Assembly (NCBI GenBank): GCA_027489335.1
Contig: JAIXZX010000012.1
Coordinates: 62,001 to 126,000, forward strand
Length of the DNA stretch: 64,000 nt
Reading direction: 5' to 3'
DNA from: Caulobacteraceae bacterium
GTDB taxonomy: Bacteria; Pseudomonadota; Alphaproteobacteria; Caulobacterales; Caulobacteraceae
Made by a program: the position numbers and the translations under genes. Positions 22,371 through 31,685 of the stretch are shown piece by piece (within the stretch, counting starts at the first letter, position 1; each line of letters opens with the position of its first letter). The notes below the pieces were generated by a model. It was not told the DNA's origin and made no database searches. It saw only the letters and a list, made by a program, of their open reading frames with translations.

Positions 22371-23856
22371 CGGACTCCAAATCCTCACGCCGCACGGCCC
22401 GCAGGGTGAAGCGGAAGATCGTGCCCCCGCCCGGATTGGGCTCAGCCCAGATCCTGCCCCCGTGCGCCTCAACGATCGTTCGCGAGATCGACAGCCCGAC
22501 ACCCATACCTTGCGGCTTGGTGGTGACGAAAGGCTGGAACAGCTGATCGATCATCTCAGGGGCGATGCCTGGGCCGGTGTCGGTGACCACCACCTCGACC
22601 ATATCTTCAGCCGCTGGTCGTGTGGCGACGGTCAGCTCCCGCCGCGGCGAGGTCTCCATCGCGTCGATGGCGTTGCGCATGAGGTTGAGCAGCACCTGCT
22701 GGACCTGGACCTTGTCGGCCAGGACAAGGGCAAGCTGATGATCCAGCCGGAACTCCAGCCGCACCCCGCGTTCCTTGGCCCCGATCATGGCCAGGGCGCC
22801 GGCTTCCTCAAGAAGCTGAGGCAGGTTCTCGATACGGCGGTCCGACTCGCCCTTGGACACGAAGTCCCGCAGTCGGCGGATGATGTGGCCGGCGCGCAGC
22901 GCCTGTTCCGTTGCGCTGGACAGGGCGCCTTTGATCTTGTCCCGGTCGAGGGACGGCGCATCGAGCAGGCGCTCAGAGCCCTTCATATAGTTGGCGATGG
23001 CTGACAGGGGCTGGTTCAGTTCATGCGCCAGCGCCGAGGCCATTTCACCGAGGGCGGTCAGGCGCGAGACGTGGACCAGCTCGGACTGCAGGTCCTGGAC
23101 CCGGCGCTCGGTGCTCTGGCGCTCGGTCAGGTCGCGGACGAAGCCGGTGAAGAACCGCTTGCCGGCGGTCTCCATCTCACCCACGGCCAGTTCCATCGGG
23201 AAGGTGGAGCCGTCCTTCCGCGCGCCGACCACGACCCGGCCGATTCCGATGATCCGGCGCTCGCCGGTCTGCATGTAGCGTTGGAGATAGCCGTCATGCT
23301 GTTCCCGGTAGGGGCTGGGCATCAGCGCCGAGACATTGCGGCCCACCGCCTCATCGGCCCGCAGGCCGAACAGCCGTTCAGCTGCGACGCTGAAGGAACG
23401 CATCACCCCGTGGTCGTCGATGACGATCATGGCGTCGGGCACGGTTTCCAGGATCGAACGGAGGCGGGCCTCGCTCTCGGCCAGGTGGAGGATCGCCTCG
23501 GCGCCTTCAAGCGTGCGGCGCTGAAGGTGATGGCCGGCCGCGGCGATGGCCAGGCCGCTGATGACGAACAGCAGGCTGTCCACCTGATTGGGCGCGTCTG
23601 CGAAGGCGGCGCGACCGCCCAGCAGCCAGACGCAGGCCATCCCGGCCAGAGTCGCCAGCAGCGCAGGACCTGCACCACCCATCAGTCCCCCGACCACCGC
23701 AGCGGGCAGAAAGATCAGATAGACGGTCCGCTCGCCCACCAGGGGCAGGATCGCGACATAGAAGGCCGCCGACAGGGCGGTGGCCCCGGCGGCCCACAGA
23801 TAGCCGGCCCAGGCGGGCCTTCGAGCTGCGACGCTTTGCCAGGTCAGCCAATGCAT
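22363..23856 (-). CDS. fixL: Oxygen-sensing histidine kinase FixL
   Basis: A 497-aa membrane kinase: about four N-terminal transmembrane segments (residues 17-110), a heme-PAS domain (about 130-245), then dimerisation and ATPase domains. The heme pocket is recognisable: REQHDGY supplies the proximal His187, and IIGIGR the distal Arg207 that couples ligand state to kinase activity in FixL. The phospho-acceptor is His278 in [23 protein letters not shown] and GVGLSIS are the N, G1 and G2 boxes. High oxygen should keep it inactive. It forms an operon with fixJ. Confidence 0.94.
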   Translation of the reverse strand: MHWLTWQSVAARRPAWAGYLWAAGATALSAAFYVAILPLVGERTVYLIFLPAAVVGGLMGGAGPALLATLAGMACVWLLGGRAAFADAPNQVDSLLFVISGLAIAAAGHHLQRRTLEGAEAILHLAESEARLRSILETVPDAMIVIDDHGVMRSFSVAAERLFGLRADEAVGRNVSALMPSPYREQHDGYLQRYMQTGERRIIGIGRVVVGARKDGSTFPMELAVGEMETAGKRFFTGFVRDLTERQSTERRVQDLQSELVHVSRLTALGEMASALAHELNQPLSAIANYMKGSERLLDAPSLDRDKIKGALSSATEQALRAGHIIRRLRDFVSKGESDRRIENLPQLLEEAGALAMIGAKERGVRLEFRLDHQLALVLADKVQVQQVLLNLMRNAIDAMETSPRRELTVATRPAAEDMVEVVVTDTGPGIAPEMIDQLFQPFVTTKPQGMGVGLSISRTIVEAHGGRIWAEPNPGGGTIFRFTLRAVRREDLESDD

Positions 23857-23967
23857 GGAGACATGCGGTAGAAGGGGCTGCGGCCCTTGGCAAGCTCATG
23901 GGGTAAGGCTTGCCGGGCGGATCGGCGACGCCAGACCCGCGCGACCGGGCCGAAGGAGGCTTCATCA

Positions 23968-24591
23968 GTGGATGATTTCAGATGGGCGTCCTTCCTGCTG
24001 GCCGCCGTACTGATCGAACTGACTCCGGGGCCGAACATGGGCTACCTGGCCCTAGTCAGCGCGCGGCGCGGATGGGGGGCGGGTCTGCTCACCGTGCTGG
24101 GCGTGACGCTCGGGCTGGGGGCTCACATGCTGGCCGCTGCGGCTGGCCTGTCTCAACTGGCGGTGGCGCAGCCGGCCCTTTACCAGGGTCTGAGATGGGG
24201 CGGGGTTCTGTATCTCCTGTGGCTGGCCTGGGAGAGTTGGCGGTCCCGGGAATCGTCAGCGGAGCTCCCGGATCTGTCGACGGGGGATTGGCGCGACGTC
24301 CGCCGGGGCTTTGTCACCAATGTCCTGAACCCCAAGGCGCTGATCTTCTATGTGGCGGTTTTGCCGAGCTTTGCGCCACAGCAAACGGAAACGCCCCTTG
24401 GGGATTTCCTTCTGCTGGGGACGCTCCACCTCAGTGTCGCGGTGGTGATCCACCTTGGTCTCGTGGCCCTGGGCGCACGGGCCTATGGCTGGGTCGCAAA
24501 GGCTGACCGGGCGCCCCAGGTGCAGGCGGCCTTCGCCCTCGGGCTCGTGGCGGTGGCCGGCTGGGTGGCCTGGAGCACCCGGGGCGGGTAG
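23968..24591 (+). CDS. LysE/RhtB-family exporter
   Basis: A 207-aa inner-membrane protein with about six transmembrane segments. Early ELTPGPNM is the LysE/RhtB signature; a second family block is FVTNVLNPKALIFYVAVLP. The GTG at 23968 is chosen because GAAGGAGG lies eight bases upstream; the open frame before it is not protein-like. Members export amino acids or related metabolites. It is divergent from fixL with a ~110-bp shared gap. Confidence 0.9.
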   Translation: MDDFRWASFLLAAVLIELTPGPNMGYLALVSARRGWGAGLLTVLGVTLGLGAHMLAAAAGLSQLAVAQPALYQGLRWGGVLYLLWLAWESWRSRESSAELPDLSTGDWRDVRRGFVTNVLNPKALIFYVAVLPSFAPQQTETPLGDFLLLGTLHLSVAVVIHLGLVALGARAYGWVAKADRAPQVQAAFALGLVAVAGWVAWSTRGG

Positions 24592-24599
24592 GGCGGGGG

Positions 24600-24704
24600 C
24601 TATCGCTTGCCGCTGTTCGACCAGTTGCTCACGGCGAACAGGGTGAAGGCGAAGGCGCCGAAGGTGGCGAGCACGAGGCCCAGATAGAGGTCGTGAACCG
24701 TCAT
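24600..24704 (-). CDS. 34-residue single-pass membrane protein
   Basis: A short frame with a good ribosome site (GAGGAG seven bases before the ATG) encodes 34 residues. It has a short N-terminus (MTVHD), one hydrophobic helix (about residues 6-26, LYLGLVLATFGAFAFTLFAV) and a polar SNWSNSGKR tail. Size and topology resemble small subunits that stabilise respiratory oxidases, but I cannot match it to CydX or CcoQ. It is tail-to-tail with the LysE gene and next to the fix block. AATTTCCC about 50 bases upstream echoes the FixJ-like box core, weakly. Confidence 0.65.
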   Translation of the reverse strand: MTVHDLYLGLVLATFGAFAFTLFAVSNWSNSGKR

Positions 24705-24847
24705 GATGTTGCTCCTCTCTGACCGGCCAAGGATTCATCCGCAGGTCAGGTCGGGAAATTCCGGTCCGGCGCCTAGGTAGGATTACGGAGGCGGTATGGA
24801 CGGCGACCTCGGCTAGTCTGACGCGACCCAGACCTCGGAGTTCGGTC

Positions 24848-25234
24848 ATGCGAGACGCCCTGATCATTCTGAGCCTTGCCGGCGCCCTGGCTTCCTGCGC
24901 CACGCCGCAGCCTGCGCCGCCGCAGCCGATGAGCCCAGCCGCCGAGCGCGGACTTCAGTTCGCCGTCCGGTCCTGCGCCGGCTGCCATGCGGTGGACAGC
25001 GCGGGCCACAGCGCCAATGCGGTCGCCCCGCCTTTCGCCAGTGTGCGTATGCGCCACACCGCCATCGGTCTCGAGCGATCGCTGGCTCAGATCTCACGTG
25101 AAGGGCATGGGGAGATGCCGCCCATCTATATGACCGCTGCGGAGATGGCGGACCTCGTCGCCTACATCGAATCCCTGGAGCCCATAGCCGAGGCCCCTGC
25201 GCCCGCGACCCAGGTCCGGACCGCCGGCCTCTAG
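24848..25234 (+). CDS. Lipoprotein cytochrome c, class I type
   Basis: A 128-aa precursor. An N-terminal lipobox (GALASC, Cys at 17) predicts outer- or inner-membrane anchoring facing the periplasm. One heme-c site CAGCH lies at about residues 43-47, with a likely axial Met in GEMPPIYMT. The proline-rich linker after the lipobox is typical of tethered cytochromes. Its TAG stop shares a CTAG with the stop of the convergent SDR-VKOR gene. It would shuttle electrons in the respiratory chain, in keeping with the adjacent micro-oxic genes. Confidence 0.85.
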   Translation: MRDALIILSLAGALASCATPQPAPPQPMSPAAERGLQFAVRSCAGCHAVDSAGHSANAVAPPFASVRMRHTAIGLERSLAQISREGHGEMPPIYMTAAEMADLVAYIESLEPIAEAPAPATQVRTAGL

Positions 25235-27711
25235 AGAATCCGCCGGTTCCAGCCGCCGTAGCGTGCGCGCACAGGCCCGCGGCGGACGGCGAGGGCGACC
25301 AGGGCCAAGCCTGCGATGACGGCCGCTGCGGTGTGGGCCGCAGTGCTCTCAAACGTCAACCCGCTGACCATCAGGGCCACCCCCAGCAGAGGCAGGGCCA
25401 GGCGGGCGGTGCGGGTCACCTCGGCCGCGGCGATCGAGATCACAGTCAGGACCAGCGCGCCGATCAGGTGGTCGGCGTCAGCCGCCGCGCCCTCAGCGCC
25501 GAGCGTCAGCCGGGTGAACATAAGCCAGATCCCCACCAGGGCGGCCAGGCCAAGGTTCCAGGGCAGGTTCACGCCGCCCCCGGCCATGTCACGCAGGATG
25601 GCCGGCGCGGGGCGGGCGAACTCGTCGGTGACGCCCTCGCTCTCTCCGTCATCGGTGTCGCCGACCAGCAGGGTGCGCAGGATCGGGTGACCGGCCCGCG
25701 TGCGCCGCGCCAGGAACTGCAGGCTCGCGAGCAGCTCATCCATGGCGTAGGGCACCTGCAGCAGCATGGCTGCGGCCCCGATCAGGCACAGGGTGCACCA
25801 GGTCCCGATGACGATGGGCTGGATGATGATGAAGGCGATGGAGACGACGCCAAGCGGCACGATCATCAGGCCAAAGGCGATCACCAGCCAGGGCATGGTC
25901 CGCCAGCGACGCCGGGAGCCGATCAGGCCCGTGACGATCTCCAGGGCGTAGACCAGGGCGCCCACCGCCGCGTCAGGGATCGGCCAGGCCTTGGAGACGT
26001 CGGAGGTGATGATCTCCTCGGTCCCGTTGCGGGGATCGGGGCCGCCGGGAAAGAAGGGCTCCCAGACCGCGCCGATATGGCCGAGCTGGTAGGCCGACAG
26101 GGTGAGCGACACGAACAGGCCGACCAGAGCCAGGACAATGATCGGGACTCGCTGGGTCCAGTCCGACGGGTTGTAACTCCAGCCCGGTGGGGTCATGGGG
26201 CCGGCAAGCTCGGCCGCGGCGGTGACGCCGGGGTCGGGGCGCAGGCCCACCGCCAACCCCATGGCGAGCCCCCCGACCAGAATTCCGTTGAGGAAGGCCG
26301 CCGATGAGGGCGTCCAGAAGAGGATCGGGGCGAACATGATCCACAGCCCGATCGCGGCGGCGCCCCAGCGGGCGATCCACAGGCGCGCGCTCAGGGCCAG
26401 AGCGCCCAGCCCCATGAGGGCTAGGCCCGAGGCGATCTGGACACCCATCAGGCGACCGTCCTCCAGGCCCATGACCGGCGTGGTTGCGATCATCCAGGCG
26501 CCAAGCGCCATGACGCTCATCTGGGCCCAGCGCTGGGCGCCGTGCGCCTGGCCATAGGCCGCTTCGTGCCGGCGCCGGGCGTCCTCGGGGTCGAGGTCGG
26601 CGTCCTGAGCATCGGTCATCCAGGCGGGCAGGGGCACGCCGTTGGCCTCGTGCCAACCTTCCGGATCGCTCTTCAAGGAGGCGACCAGGGCGGGCAACTC
26701 GTCGCGCAGATGATGGCGCGGGCGCCAGCCGAGCAGGTCTGCGGCCCGGCCGATATCGAGGGCGTAATGATCGTCGGCCATCCGCACCATGAAAGGGCGA
26801 ATGAACGGCTTCTCGCCCTGGTCGAGGGCGTCGGGGACAATCGGCTCAACCTTCTCCTGCGCCCAGGCGCCCAGGGCGGCCACAGGCTTGGGCGCCTGGA
26901 AGGTGGCCCAGTCTTCCCCGTGGATCAGCTGGCCGATCTCATCCTGCAGGTTCTGGTAGGAGACCGCGTCAGCCTCACCAATCAGGATCGCCGTATTGGC
27001 GGGAAGGCTGTGGCGTCGGTCCACCGCACGCACGAAGGCGTCCACCATGTCGGCCTTGTGCAGCATCGATTGACCGACATCGGTGTCGCCCGAATAGAGG
27101 TGGCTTTCGAAGTCCCGGCCATAAATCCGGGCGATCTGCTGCGACAGGGTCGGGACGGCTGCCCTGTCGTCATAGACCCCCGCCAGCCGCAGCAGGAGGT
27201 AGGGGATTTTTCCTGCGTCCTCAGCGACGGCGGCTTCGGCTCTGGCCTTCGACTGCGGATAGACCCAGCGGGGGTCCAGAGGCTGGCGCTCATCAATCCG
27301 CTCGCCGGGGCCCACCGGCGCATGGACCAGCATGGTGCTGGCATAGATGAACTGATCGACCTCGAAGTCCTGCAGCCCGACCAGCAGTCGCCGGGTCCCT
27401 TCGACGTTGAGCGTCTCATAGAGGGGGTGATCCTCGCCAGAGAAGTCGAAATAGGCCGCAAGATGGATGACGCTGGCCAGCTGGTCGCCATGCTCGCGTC
27501 TGACCTGGTCGAGCGCCGCCTTGACGGAGTCCTCATCCGTCAGGTCCGCGGGGATCAGCGGATAGTCGCGAGGCGCGGCCTCGAGGTCGAGCCCGACGAT
27601 CCGGTAGCGCGCCGACAGGCCGGCGGCCAGGGTCGCGCCGAGATTGCCGGCCGCGCCGGTAATCAGGACAAGCGGCTTGGGCTGCGGGGGCGGCCCCTGG
27701 GGCTCATTCAT
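25231..27711 (-). CDS. SDR epimerase-like / SPW-repeat / VKOR-like fusion membrane protein
   Basis: An 826-aa composite protein. Residues ~13-345 are an extended SDR: TGAAGNLG at 18-25, catalytic-type YPQSK at 151-155, and sugar-epimerase-like HKADMVDAFV. Residues ~394-490 are two SPW-type transmembrane repeats (RWAQMSVMALGAWM, ARWGAAAIGLWIMFAP). Residues ~520-660 form a VKOR-like four-helix domain with CTLC at 639-642, the quinone-linked disulfide motif. Residues ~715-810 are further transmembrane helices. An NAD-dependent cytosolic domain is thus joined to a membrane dithiol/quinone domain. The function is unknown; it may link NAD(P)H to quinone or disulfide chemistry. The start lies two bases from the preceding small gene. 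Confidence 0.8.
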   Translation of the reverse strand: MNEPQGPPPQPKPLVLITGAAGNLGATLAAGLSARYRIVGLDLEAAPRDYPLIPADLTDEDSVKAALDQVRREHGDQLASVIHLAAYFDFSGEDHPLYETLNVEGTRRLLVGLQDFEVDQFIYASTMLVHAPVGPGERIDERQPLDPRWVYPQSKARAEAAVAEDAGKIPYLLLRLAGVYDDRAAVPTLSQQIARIYGRDFESHLYSGDTDVGQSMLHKADMVDAFVRAVDRRHSLPANTAILIGEADAVSYQNLQDEIGQLIHGEDWATFQAPKPVAALGAWAQEKVEPIVPDALDQGEKPFIRPFMVRMADDHYALDIGRAADLLGWRPRHHLRDELPALVASLKSDPEGWHEANGVPLPAWMTDAQDADLDPEDARRRHEAAYGQAHGAQRWAQMSVMALGAWMIATTPVMGLEDGRLMGVQIASGLALMGLGALALSARLWIARWGAAAIGLWIMFAPILFWTPSSAAFLNGILVGGLAMGLAVGLRPDPGVTAAAELAGPMTPPGWSYNPSDWTQRVPIIVLALVGLFVSLTLSAYQLGHIGAVWEPFFPGGPDPRNGTEEIITSDVSKAWPIPDAAVGALVYALEIVTGLIGSRRRWRTMPWLVIAFGLMIVPLGVVSIAFIIIQPIVIGTWCTLCLIGAAAMLLQVPYAMDELLASLQFLARRTRAGHPILRTLLVGDTDDGESEGVTDEFARPAPAILRDMAGGGVNLPWNLGLAALVGIWLMFTRLTLGAEGAAADADHLIGALVLTVISIAAAEVTRTARLALPLLGVALMVSGLTFESTAAHTAAAVIAGLALVALAVRRGPVRARYGGWNRRIL

Positions 27712-27713
27712 GC

Positions 27714-27986
27714 TCAGAAGGTCAGCAAGGCCGCGACCACCACCGCGGCGAGCATGACCGCTGCGGCGATCGCCCAGGCCAGCGGTGGTAGGACGAGGCC
27801 GGGCGCCTGCGGATCGGGCCGGGTGGGCATGGGCGAGCGGCCCGCGCCTGGATCTGACTGCGGCGCGTGGGCTCCGCCGGCTTCGGCGTCGGCCGAGGCC
27901 GGGGCCGCCCCAGGATCGAACACCGGTTCAGCGCTGTTGGGGCGCTCGCGCCACTGGTCGTCCTTGGTCTGCAGCGGATGGGTCAT
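27714..27986 (-). CDS. Small C-terminally anchored membrane protein
   Basis: A 90-aa protein: a hydrophilic Pro/Ala/Asp-rich N-terminal ~65 residues followed by one C-terminal transmembrane helix (PPLAWAIAAAVMLAAVVVAA). No family is recognised. It is spaced two bases from the SDR-SPW-VKOR gene and 19 bases from the small gene before it, so all three are probably co-transcribed and it may help the membrane fusion protein. Confidence 0.6.
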   Translation of the reverse strand: MTHPLQTKDDQWRERPNSAEPVFDPGAAPASADAEAGGAHAPQSDPGAGRSPMPTRPDPQAPGLVLPPLAWAIAAAVMLAAVVVAALLTF

Positions 27987-28005
27987 AGGGGGAGAACCCC
28001 GACGG

Positions 28006-28266
28006 TCAGACGAGGTTCCCCGCCTGATCACGGCCCTCTTCGCCGGTATGATGTTCGGATTGACCCGAGGCTTCGGCGGTGGAGAACACCTCTTCCTCGC
28101 CATCGTCCTGCAGACCCGCGCGGGCCGCCGAGACCTCCAGCTCGGCCTGCGCCAGCACGAGGCGCAGGGCGGCGGCTTCGTCTTCAGCCTCGACGACGGC
28201 CCGGCGGAGCGGCGTGGCGTCGGCGCGGGTCCCCAGTCGGATTTCGATCACCCAATGGGTGGGCAT
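28006..28266 (-). CDS. Small hypothetical protein, first gene of the SDR-VKOR operon
   Basis: An 86-aa soluble protein: a short beta stretch (THWVIEIRLG), then an Ala/Glu-rich helix and an acidic, His-containing tail. GAAGGAG six bases before the ATG supports expression. I do not recognise the family. It precedes the tail-anchored protein and the SDR-VKOR fusion on the same strand. Confidence 0.6.
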   Translation of the reverse strand: MPTHWVIEIRLGTRADATPLRRAVVEAEDEAAALRLVLAQAELEVSAARAGLQDDGEEEVFSTAEASGQSEHHTGEEGRDQAGNLV

Positions 28267-28347
28267 GGCGGACTCCTTCGAAACACAGGAGCTGAACGAG
28301 CGAGGGCGCGAAGCGCTCCGTCTCAGCGCCGATCAGGCGCAGGCATG

Positions 28348-28379
28348 AAAAAAAAGGGCCGGCGCGAACGCCGACCCTT
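28348..28379 (-). terminator. Intrinsic terminator of the cold-shock gene
   Basis: Stem GGGCCGGCG (28356-28364) with CGCCGACCC (28369-28377), one G-U type mismatch on the minus strand, followed on that strand by eight T residues. It is the most conventional rho-independent terminator in the window. Confidence 0.85.
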
Positions 28380-28406
28380 CTTGAGTTCAGAGACGTCTGA
28401 AGCGGT

Positions 28407-28616
28407 TTAGGCCGCTTGCAGATTGGCCGCCGACATCTTGCCGTTGCGGGCGTCGCGCTGCATTTCAAAGCCGAGTTTCTGGCCCTCGTGCAGCGAGGCC
28501 ATGCCGGCGCGCTCCACGGCTGAAATGTGAACGAAAACGTCGGCGCCGCCGTCGTCAGGCTGGATGAAGCCAAAGCCTTTTTGGCCGTTAAACCACTTCA
28601 CGGTTCCGGTGCTCAT
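28407..28616 (-). CDS. CspA-family cold-shock protein
   Basis: A 69-aa single OB-fold nucleic-acid chaperone. RNP1 is KGFGFI and RNP2 is VFVHIS; the start [17 protein letters not shown] is diagnostic. It melts RNA structure in the cytoplasm. The 28617-28860 leader is AT-rich and long, as in cold-regulated csp mRNAs, with a possible -35/-10 pair on the minus strand about 165 bases upstream. A strong terminator follows the gene. Confidence 0.95.
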   Translation of the reverse strand: MSTGTVKWFNGQKGFGFIQPDDGGADVFVHISAVERAGMASLHEGQKLGFEMQRDARNGKMSAANLQAA

Positions 28617-28925
28617 GTTGATTCCCTTTCCGGGTCTAAATATTCACGCGCCCAACAGCGGTCGCACGATCAAATTTTCGGAGAGGGTCGAGAAGTCCAG
28701 ACGTCGTACGAAGTGCGCAGCGGTGGAATTTAGGCGAGCCAAAACGATATTCGATAGTCCAACATCGCACAAAATTGACCCTGAAGGCAAGATTATTTTC
28801 CGTAAGACGCGGACTTACAGCGGAAATTCCTATATACTAATTCTTCACAACACGTTCTGGTCGCCGGCCCTCATTGCGTTTGTCGCCCTGTGGAGGTCTC
28901 GGTCGGACCCTTACAGGAGCCTGCC
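28617..28925. promoter_or_regulatory. 309-bp AT-rich divergent gap: csp leader and DUF2188-like promoter
   Basis: No gene is seen. The base composition is markedly AT-richer than the surroundings. On the minus strand it should hold the cold-shock gene promoter and a long 5' UTR. On the plus strand TATACT near 28836 could be a -10 for the gene at 28926, and GTAAG/CTTAC form a small inverted repeat just before it. Assignments are tentative. Confidence 0.4.
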
Positions 28926-29135
28926 ATGCGCGAAATTCGGGATCGGATCGTTTTCACGGTGGCCCGCCATGACGGTTATTGGGCCGTCGAGCAGGACGGC
29001 GCCTTCAGCGACCACAGCATCGACAAGGAAGAGGCCAAGGCCGCAGCGAACAAGCGCGCCCGCGCCGCCCAGGACAAGGGCCAGCCCTGCCTGGTGCGGG
29101 TTAGCGGGGAACACGGCTTCTTCGCCGCAGCCTGA
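28926..29135 (+). CDS. Small DUF2188-like protein
   Basis: A 69-aa protein. The pattern VFTVARHDGYWAVEQDG, then an Ala-rich KEEAKAAANKRARA helix and a final VRVSGEHGFF strand, resembles DUF2188 proteins, which are short beta-alpha-beta units of unknown role. ATG at 28926 is favoured by CAGGAG seven bases upstream; a GTG-type start 12 codons earlier is unsupported. Confidence 0.65.
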   Translation: MREIRDRIVFTVARHDGYWAVEQDGAFSDHSIDKEEAKAAANKRARAAQDKGQPCLVRVSGEHGFFAAA

Positions 29136-29158
29136 CCACCGCTGGGAGAGAACGGTCG

Positions 29159-29449
29159 TTACTGGCCCGGCGGCGGAGGGATCTCGCTGCCGCTGGGCTG
29201 CGACCCTGGCTCGCTGTAGGCCTCTGAAGGCGCGCCGCCCGGCTGTCCATAGGCTGGCGTCTGGTCGGCGCCGCCGCCGCTCATCGCCCCCTGTGGCGGT
29301 GCGTCCAGGGCCCCGGCCTCATTGTCCACCACGCCAAGGTCCGCCCCGGTGGCGGCGGGCTCACCCTGACCGCAGGCGGCGATCAGCAGACCTGCGGCAG
29401 ACAGCGCGGCGGCAAGGCCAAGGGGGCGGGGTCGCGGGGTCGTCATCAT
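29159..29449 (-). CDS. Small secreted lipoprotein
   Basis: A 96-aa precursor with a signal peptide and lipobox LLIAAC (Cys 26). It is followed by a disordered Gly/Pro/Ser/Ala-rich segment ending in PPPPGQ. GAGGAG lies seven bases before the first of two ATGs. No domain is recognised; it may be a surface spacer lipoprotein. It is convergent with the DUF2188-like gene and divergent from the cytochrome c' gene. Confidence 0.65.
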   Translation of the reverse strand: MMTTPRPRPLGLAAALSAAGLLIAACGQGEPAATGADLGVVDNEAGALDAPPQGAMSGGGADQTPAYGQPGGAPSEAYSEPGSQPSGSEIPPPPGQ

Positions 29450-29651
29450 CTGGAAGCTCCTCTCGTTCAGACGCCAATGCGCCGCTCACGGCGACGGTTC
29501 CCGCCCCATGGCGCGACGGCTGCGCAAGCCATGGGCGCCTGAGGGGTAAGCCGGCGGCGCACCGCCCTTCCATCCTGACGCCAAACCTGTGCCATATTAG
29601 AGGGGAGACTCACCGCGCGGCGCGCAAACCCGGCCTTGAGGGATCCCGACC

Positions 29652-30164
29652 ATGACCGTTCCGTCCTCCGCCCCCATCTGGCGTACCGCCCGAATTGGCC
29701 TCATGGCCGCCGCCATGGCGGTGATGGTCGCCGCCTGCGGCCAGCAGGCAGGCGAAGAGGTGGCGGCCAGCGACGCTGCCGTCCCGCCCGCGGTGGCCGA
29801 GCGGCAGGAGGGCTTCAAGGCGCTCGGCGCCTCCTTCAAGCTCATCAATGACCAGCTCAAGACCGACGTCCCGGACATGGCGCAGATCGTCCCGGCGGCG
29901 GAACGGATGAACGTCCTGGCTAGCCAGATCCCGACCTGGTTTCCCGCTGGCACCGGCCCTGACGATGGGGTGAAGACCGACGCCCTGGCGACCGTCTGGA
30001 CGGACCCGGAGGGCTTCTCGGCGGCCCAGGCTCGCCTTGCAGAGGCCACGACCCGACTGCAGGAGCTGGCGATCGCTGGCGACGCGGCCGGCCTGCGCGA
30101 GCATGTGAAGATGGTCGGCGCCAGCTGCGGCGGCTGTCACGACAACTTCCGCGTCGAGCAGTAG
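29652..30164 (+). CDS. Cytochrome c' -like lipoprotein
   Basis: A 170-aa precursor. The signal ends in a lipobox (VMVAAC, Cys 29), and the mature part is a four-helix bundle with the heme site CGGCHDNFR at the extreme C-terminus, as in class II cytochromes c'. These bind NO or pass electrons in the periplasm. The b561 gene starts two bases after its stop, so the two are probably expressed together as an electron-transfer pair. Confidence 0.88.
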   Translation: MTVPSSAPIWRTARIGLMAAAMAVMVAACGQQAGEEVAASDAAVPPAVAERQEGFKALGASFKLINDQLKTDVPDMAQIVPAAERMNVLASQIPTWFPAGTGPDDGVKTDALATVWTDPEGFSAAQARLAEATTRLQELAIAGDAAGLREHVKMVGASCGGCHDNFRVEQ

Positions 30165-30166
30165 CT

Positions 30167-30823
30167 GTGACGGGCCGAAGCGATCAGGTTCGGGTCTGGG
30201 ATCTACCCACCCGCCTTGTCCACTGGGCTCTGGCGGTCCTTGTCCTGATCGCGTGGCTCAGCGGCGGCGAGCGGATGGAAATCCATCGCTATGCCGGCTA
30301 CGGGATCCTCGGTCTGGTGATCTTCCGACTCTATTGGGGCGTTGCGGGGGGATCGACGGCCAGATTCTCAGAGTTCGTGAAAGGTCCGGGCACGGTCCTG
30401 GCCTATGTGCGGGGCTGGCGCGGTGCGCCAGCCAGCTTCGGACACAATCCCCTCGGCGCGCTCAGCGTCCTGCTGCTGGTGGTTCTGCTGATCATTCAGT
30501 TGGGACTTGGACTCTTTGCGGTCGATGTCGACGGCATGGAGTCGGGCCCCTTCGCCCGGTTCGTCAGCTTTGAGACCGGGCGGACCGCCGCGGACCTGCA
30601 CGAGCTGAACTTCCGACTGTTGCAGGCCGCCGTGGCGCTGCACCTGGCGGCCATCGCCGCCTATGCCATCTTCAAGCGGCGCAACTTGGTGAAGCCGATG
30701 GTGACGGGGCAGGACGCGACTGCTGGCCTGGAAGGTGAGCTGCGCCCGGCGCCCCTGTGGCGCCTCGCCCTTGGCGTCGTGATCGCCGTCTTGGTGGTGG
30801 TGCTGATCGCCCGCGCAGGCTAG
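30167..30823 (+). CDS. Cytochrome b561-type membrane protein
   Basis: A 218-aa di-heme membrane cytochrome with about four to five transmembrane helices. Candidate heme ligands are His in [22 protein letters not shown] and ALHLAAI. The [11 protein letters not shown] start is characteristic of prokaryotic b561. The GTG start lies two bases after the cytochrome c' stop. It would pass electrons between the quinone pool and the periplasmic cytochrome. Confidence 0.9.
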   Translation: MTGRSDQVRVWDLPTRLVHWALAVLVLIAWLSGGERMEIHRYAGYGILGLVIFRLYWGVAGGSTARFSEFVKGPGTVLAYVRGWRGAPASFGHNPLGALSVLLLVVLLIIQLGLGLFAVDVDGMESGPFARFVSFETGRTAADLHELNFRLLQAAVALHLAAIAAYAIFKRRNLVKPMVTGQDATAGLEGELRPAPLWRLALGVVIAVLVVVLIARAG

Positions 30824-30834
30824 TCAGCCGCCTC

Positions 30835-31677
30835 ATGATCCTGACCCTTTCCTGCGCCGACCGGCCCGGCATCGTGGCCTGCGTGGCGAGCTTTCTGTTC
30901 GACCGCGGCGGCAACATCATCGACGCCCAGCAGTTCGGCGACGTCGAGACCGACCGCTTCTTCATGCGGGTGGTGTTCGAGGCCGGCGAGACCTCCGCCG
31001 AGGCCCTGCGCGAGGCCTTCGCCCCCATCGGCGAAGAGTTCGGCATGAACTGGACCCTGCGAGACCCCAAGGTGCGCCGCAAGGTGATGATCCTGGCCTC
31101 CCAGGCCGACCACTGCCTGTCGGATCTGGTCTGGCGCTGGCGGCGGGGCGAACTGCCCATGGATATATGCGCGGTGGTGTCGAACCACCCCGCCGACACC
31201 TATTCCAGCATCGACCTGAGCGGTCTGCCCTTCCACCACCTGCCGGTGAACCGCGACACCAAGCTGGAGCAGGAGGCTGCAGTCTGGTCGCTGGTCCAGT
31301 CCACAGGCGCCGAACTGGTGGTGCTCGCCCGCTACATGCAGATCCTGTCCGATGGACTGGCCGCCAAGCTGGAAGGCCGCTGCATCAACATCCACCACTC
31401 CTTCCTGCCGGGTTTCAAGGGCGCGCGGCCCTATCATCAGGCCCATGCGCGCGGGGTGAAGGTGATCGGGGCCACCGCCCACTATGTCACCGCCGACCTC
31501 GACGAAGGCCCGATCATCGAGCAGGACGTGGAGCGGATCAGCCACCGGGATACGCCCGCAGCCCTGATCCGCAAGGGCCGCGACATCGAGCGCCGGGTGC
31601 TGGCCCGGGCCGTGCGCTGGCACCTGGAGGACCGGGTGCTGCTGAACGGCGCCAAGACCGTGGTCTTCACAGACTAG
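30835..31677 (+). CDS. purU: Formyltetrahydrofolate deformylase
   Basis: A 280-aa cytoplasmic enzyme hydrolysing 10-formyl-THF to formate and THF. It has an N-terminal ACT domain ([20 protein letters not shown]) and a C-terminal formyltransferase fold with catalytic Asn/His ([11 protein letters not shown]) and Asp ([13 protein letters not shown]). It balances one-carbon units and feeds formate to purine synthesis. The start ATG at 30835 is 11 bases after the b561 stop. folD, also of folate metabolism, is about 15 kb away. Confidence 0.93.
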   Translation: MILTLSCADRPGIVACVASFLFDRGGNIIDAQQFGDVETDRFFMRVVFEAGETSAEALREAFAPIGEEFGMNWTLRDPKVRRKVMILASQADHCLSDLVWRWRRGELPMDICAVVSNHPADTYSSIDLSGLPFHHLPVNRDTKLEQEAAVWSLVQSTGAELVVLARYMQILSDGLAAKLEGRCINIHHSFLPGFKGARPYHQAHARGVKVIGATAHYVTADLDEGPIIEQDVERISHRDTPAALIRKGRDIERRVLARAVRWHLEDRVLLNGAKTVVFTD

Positions 31678-31685
31678 GCCCGCCC

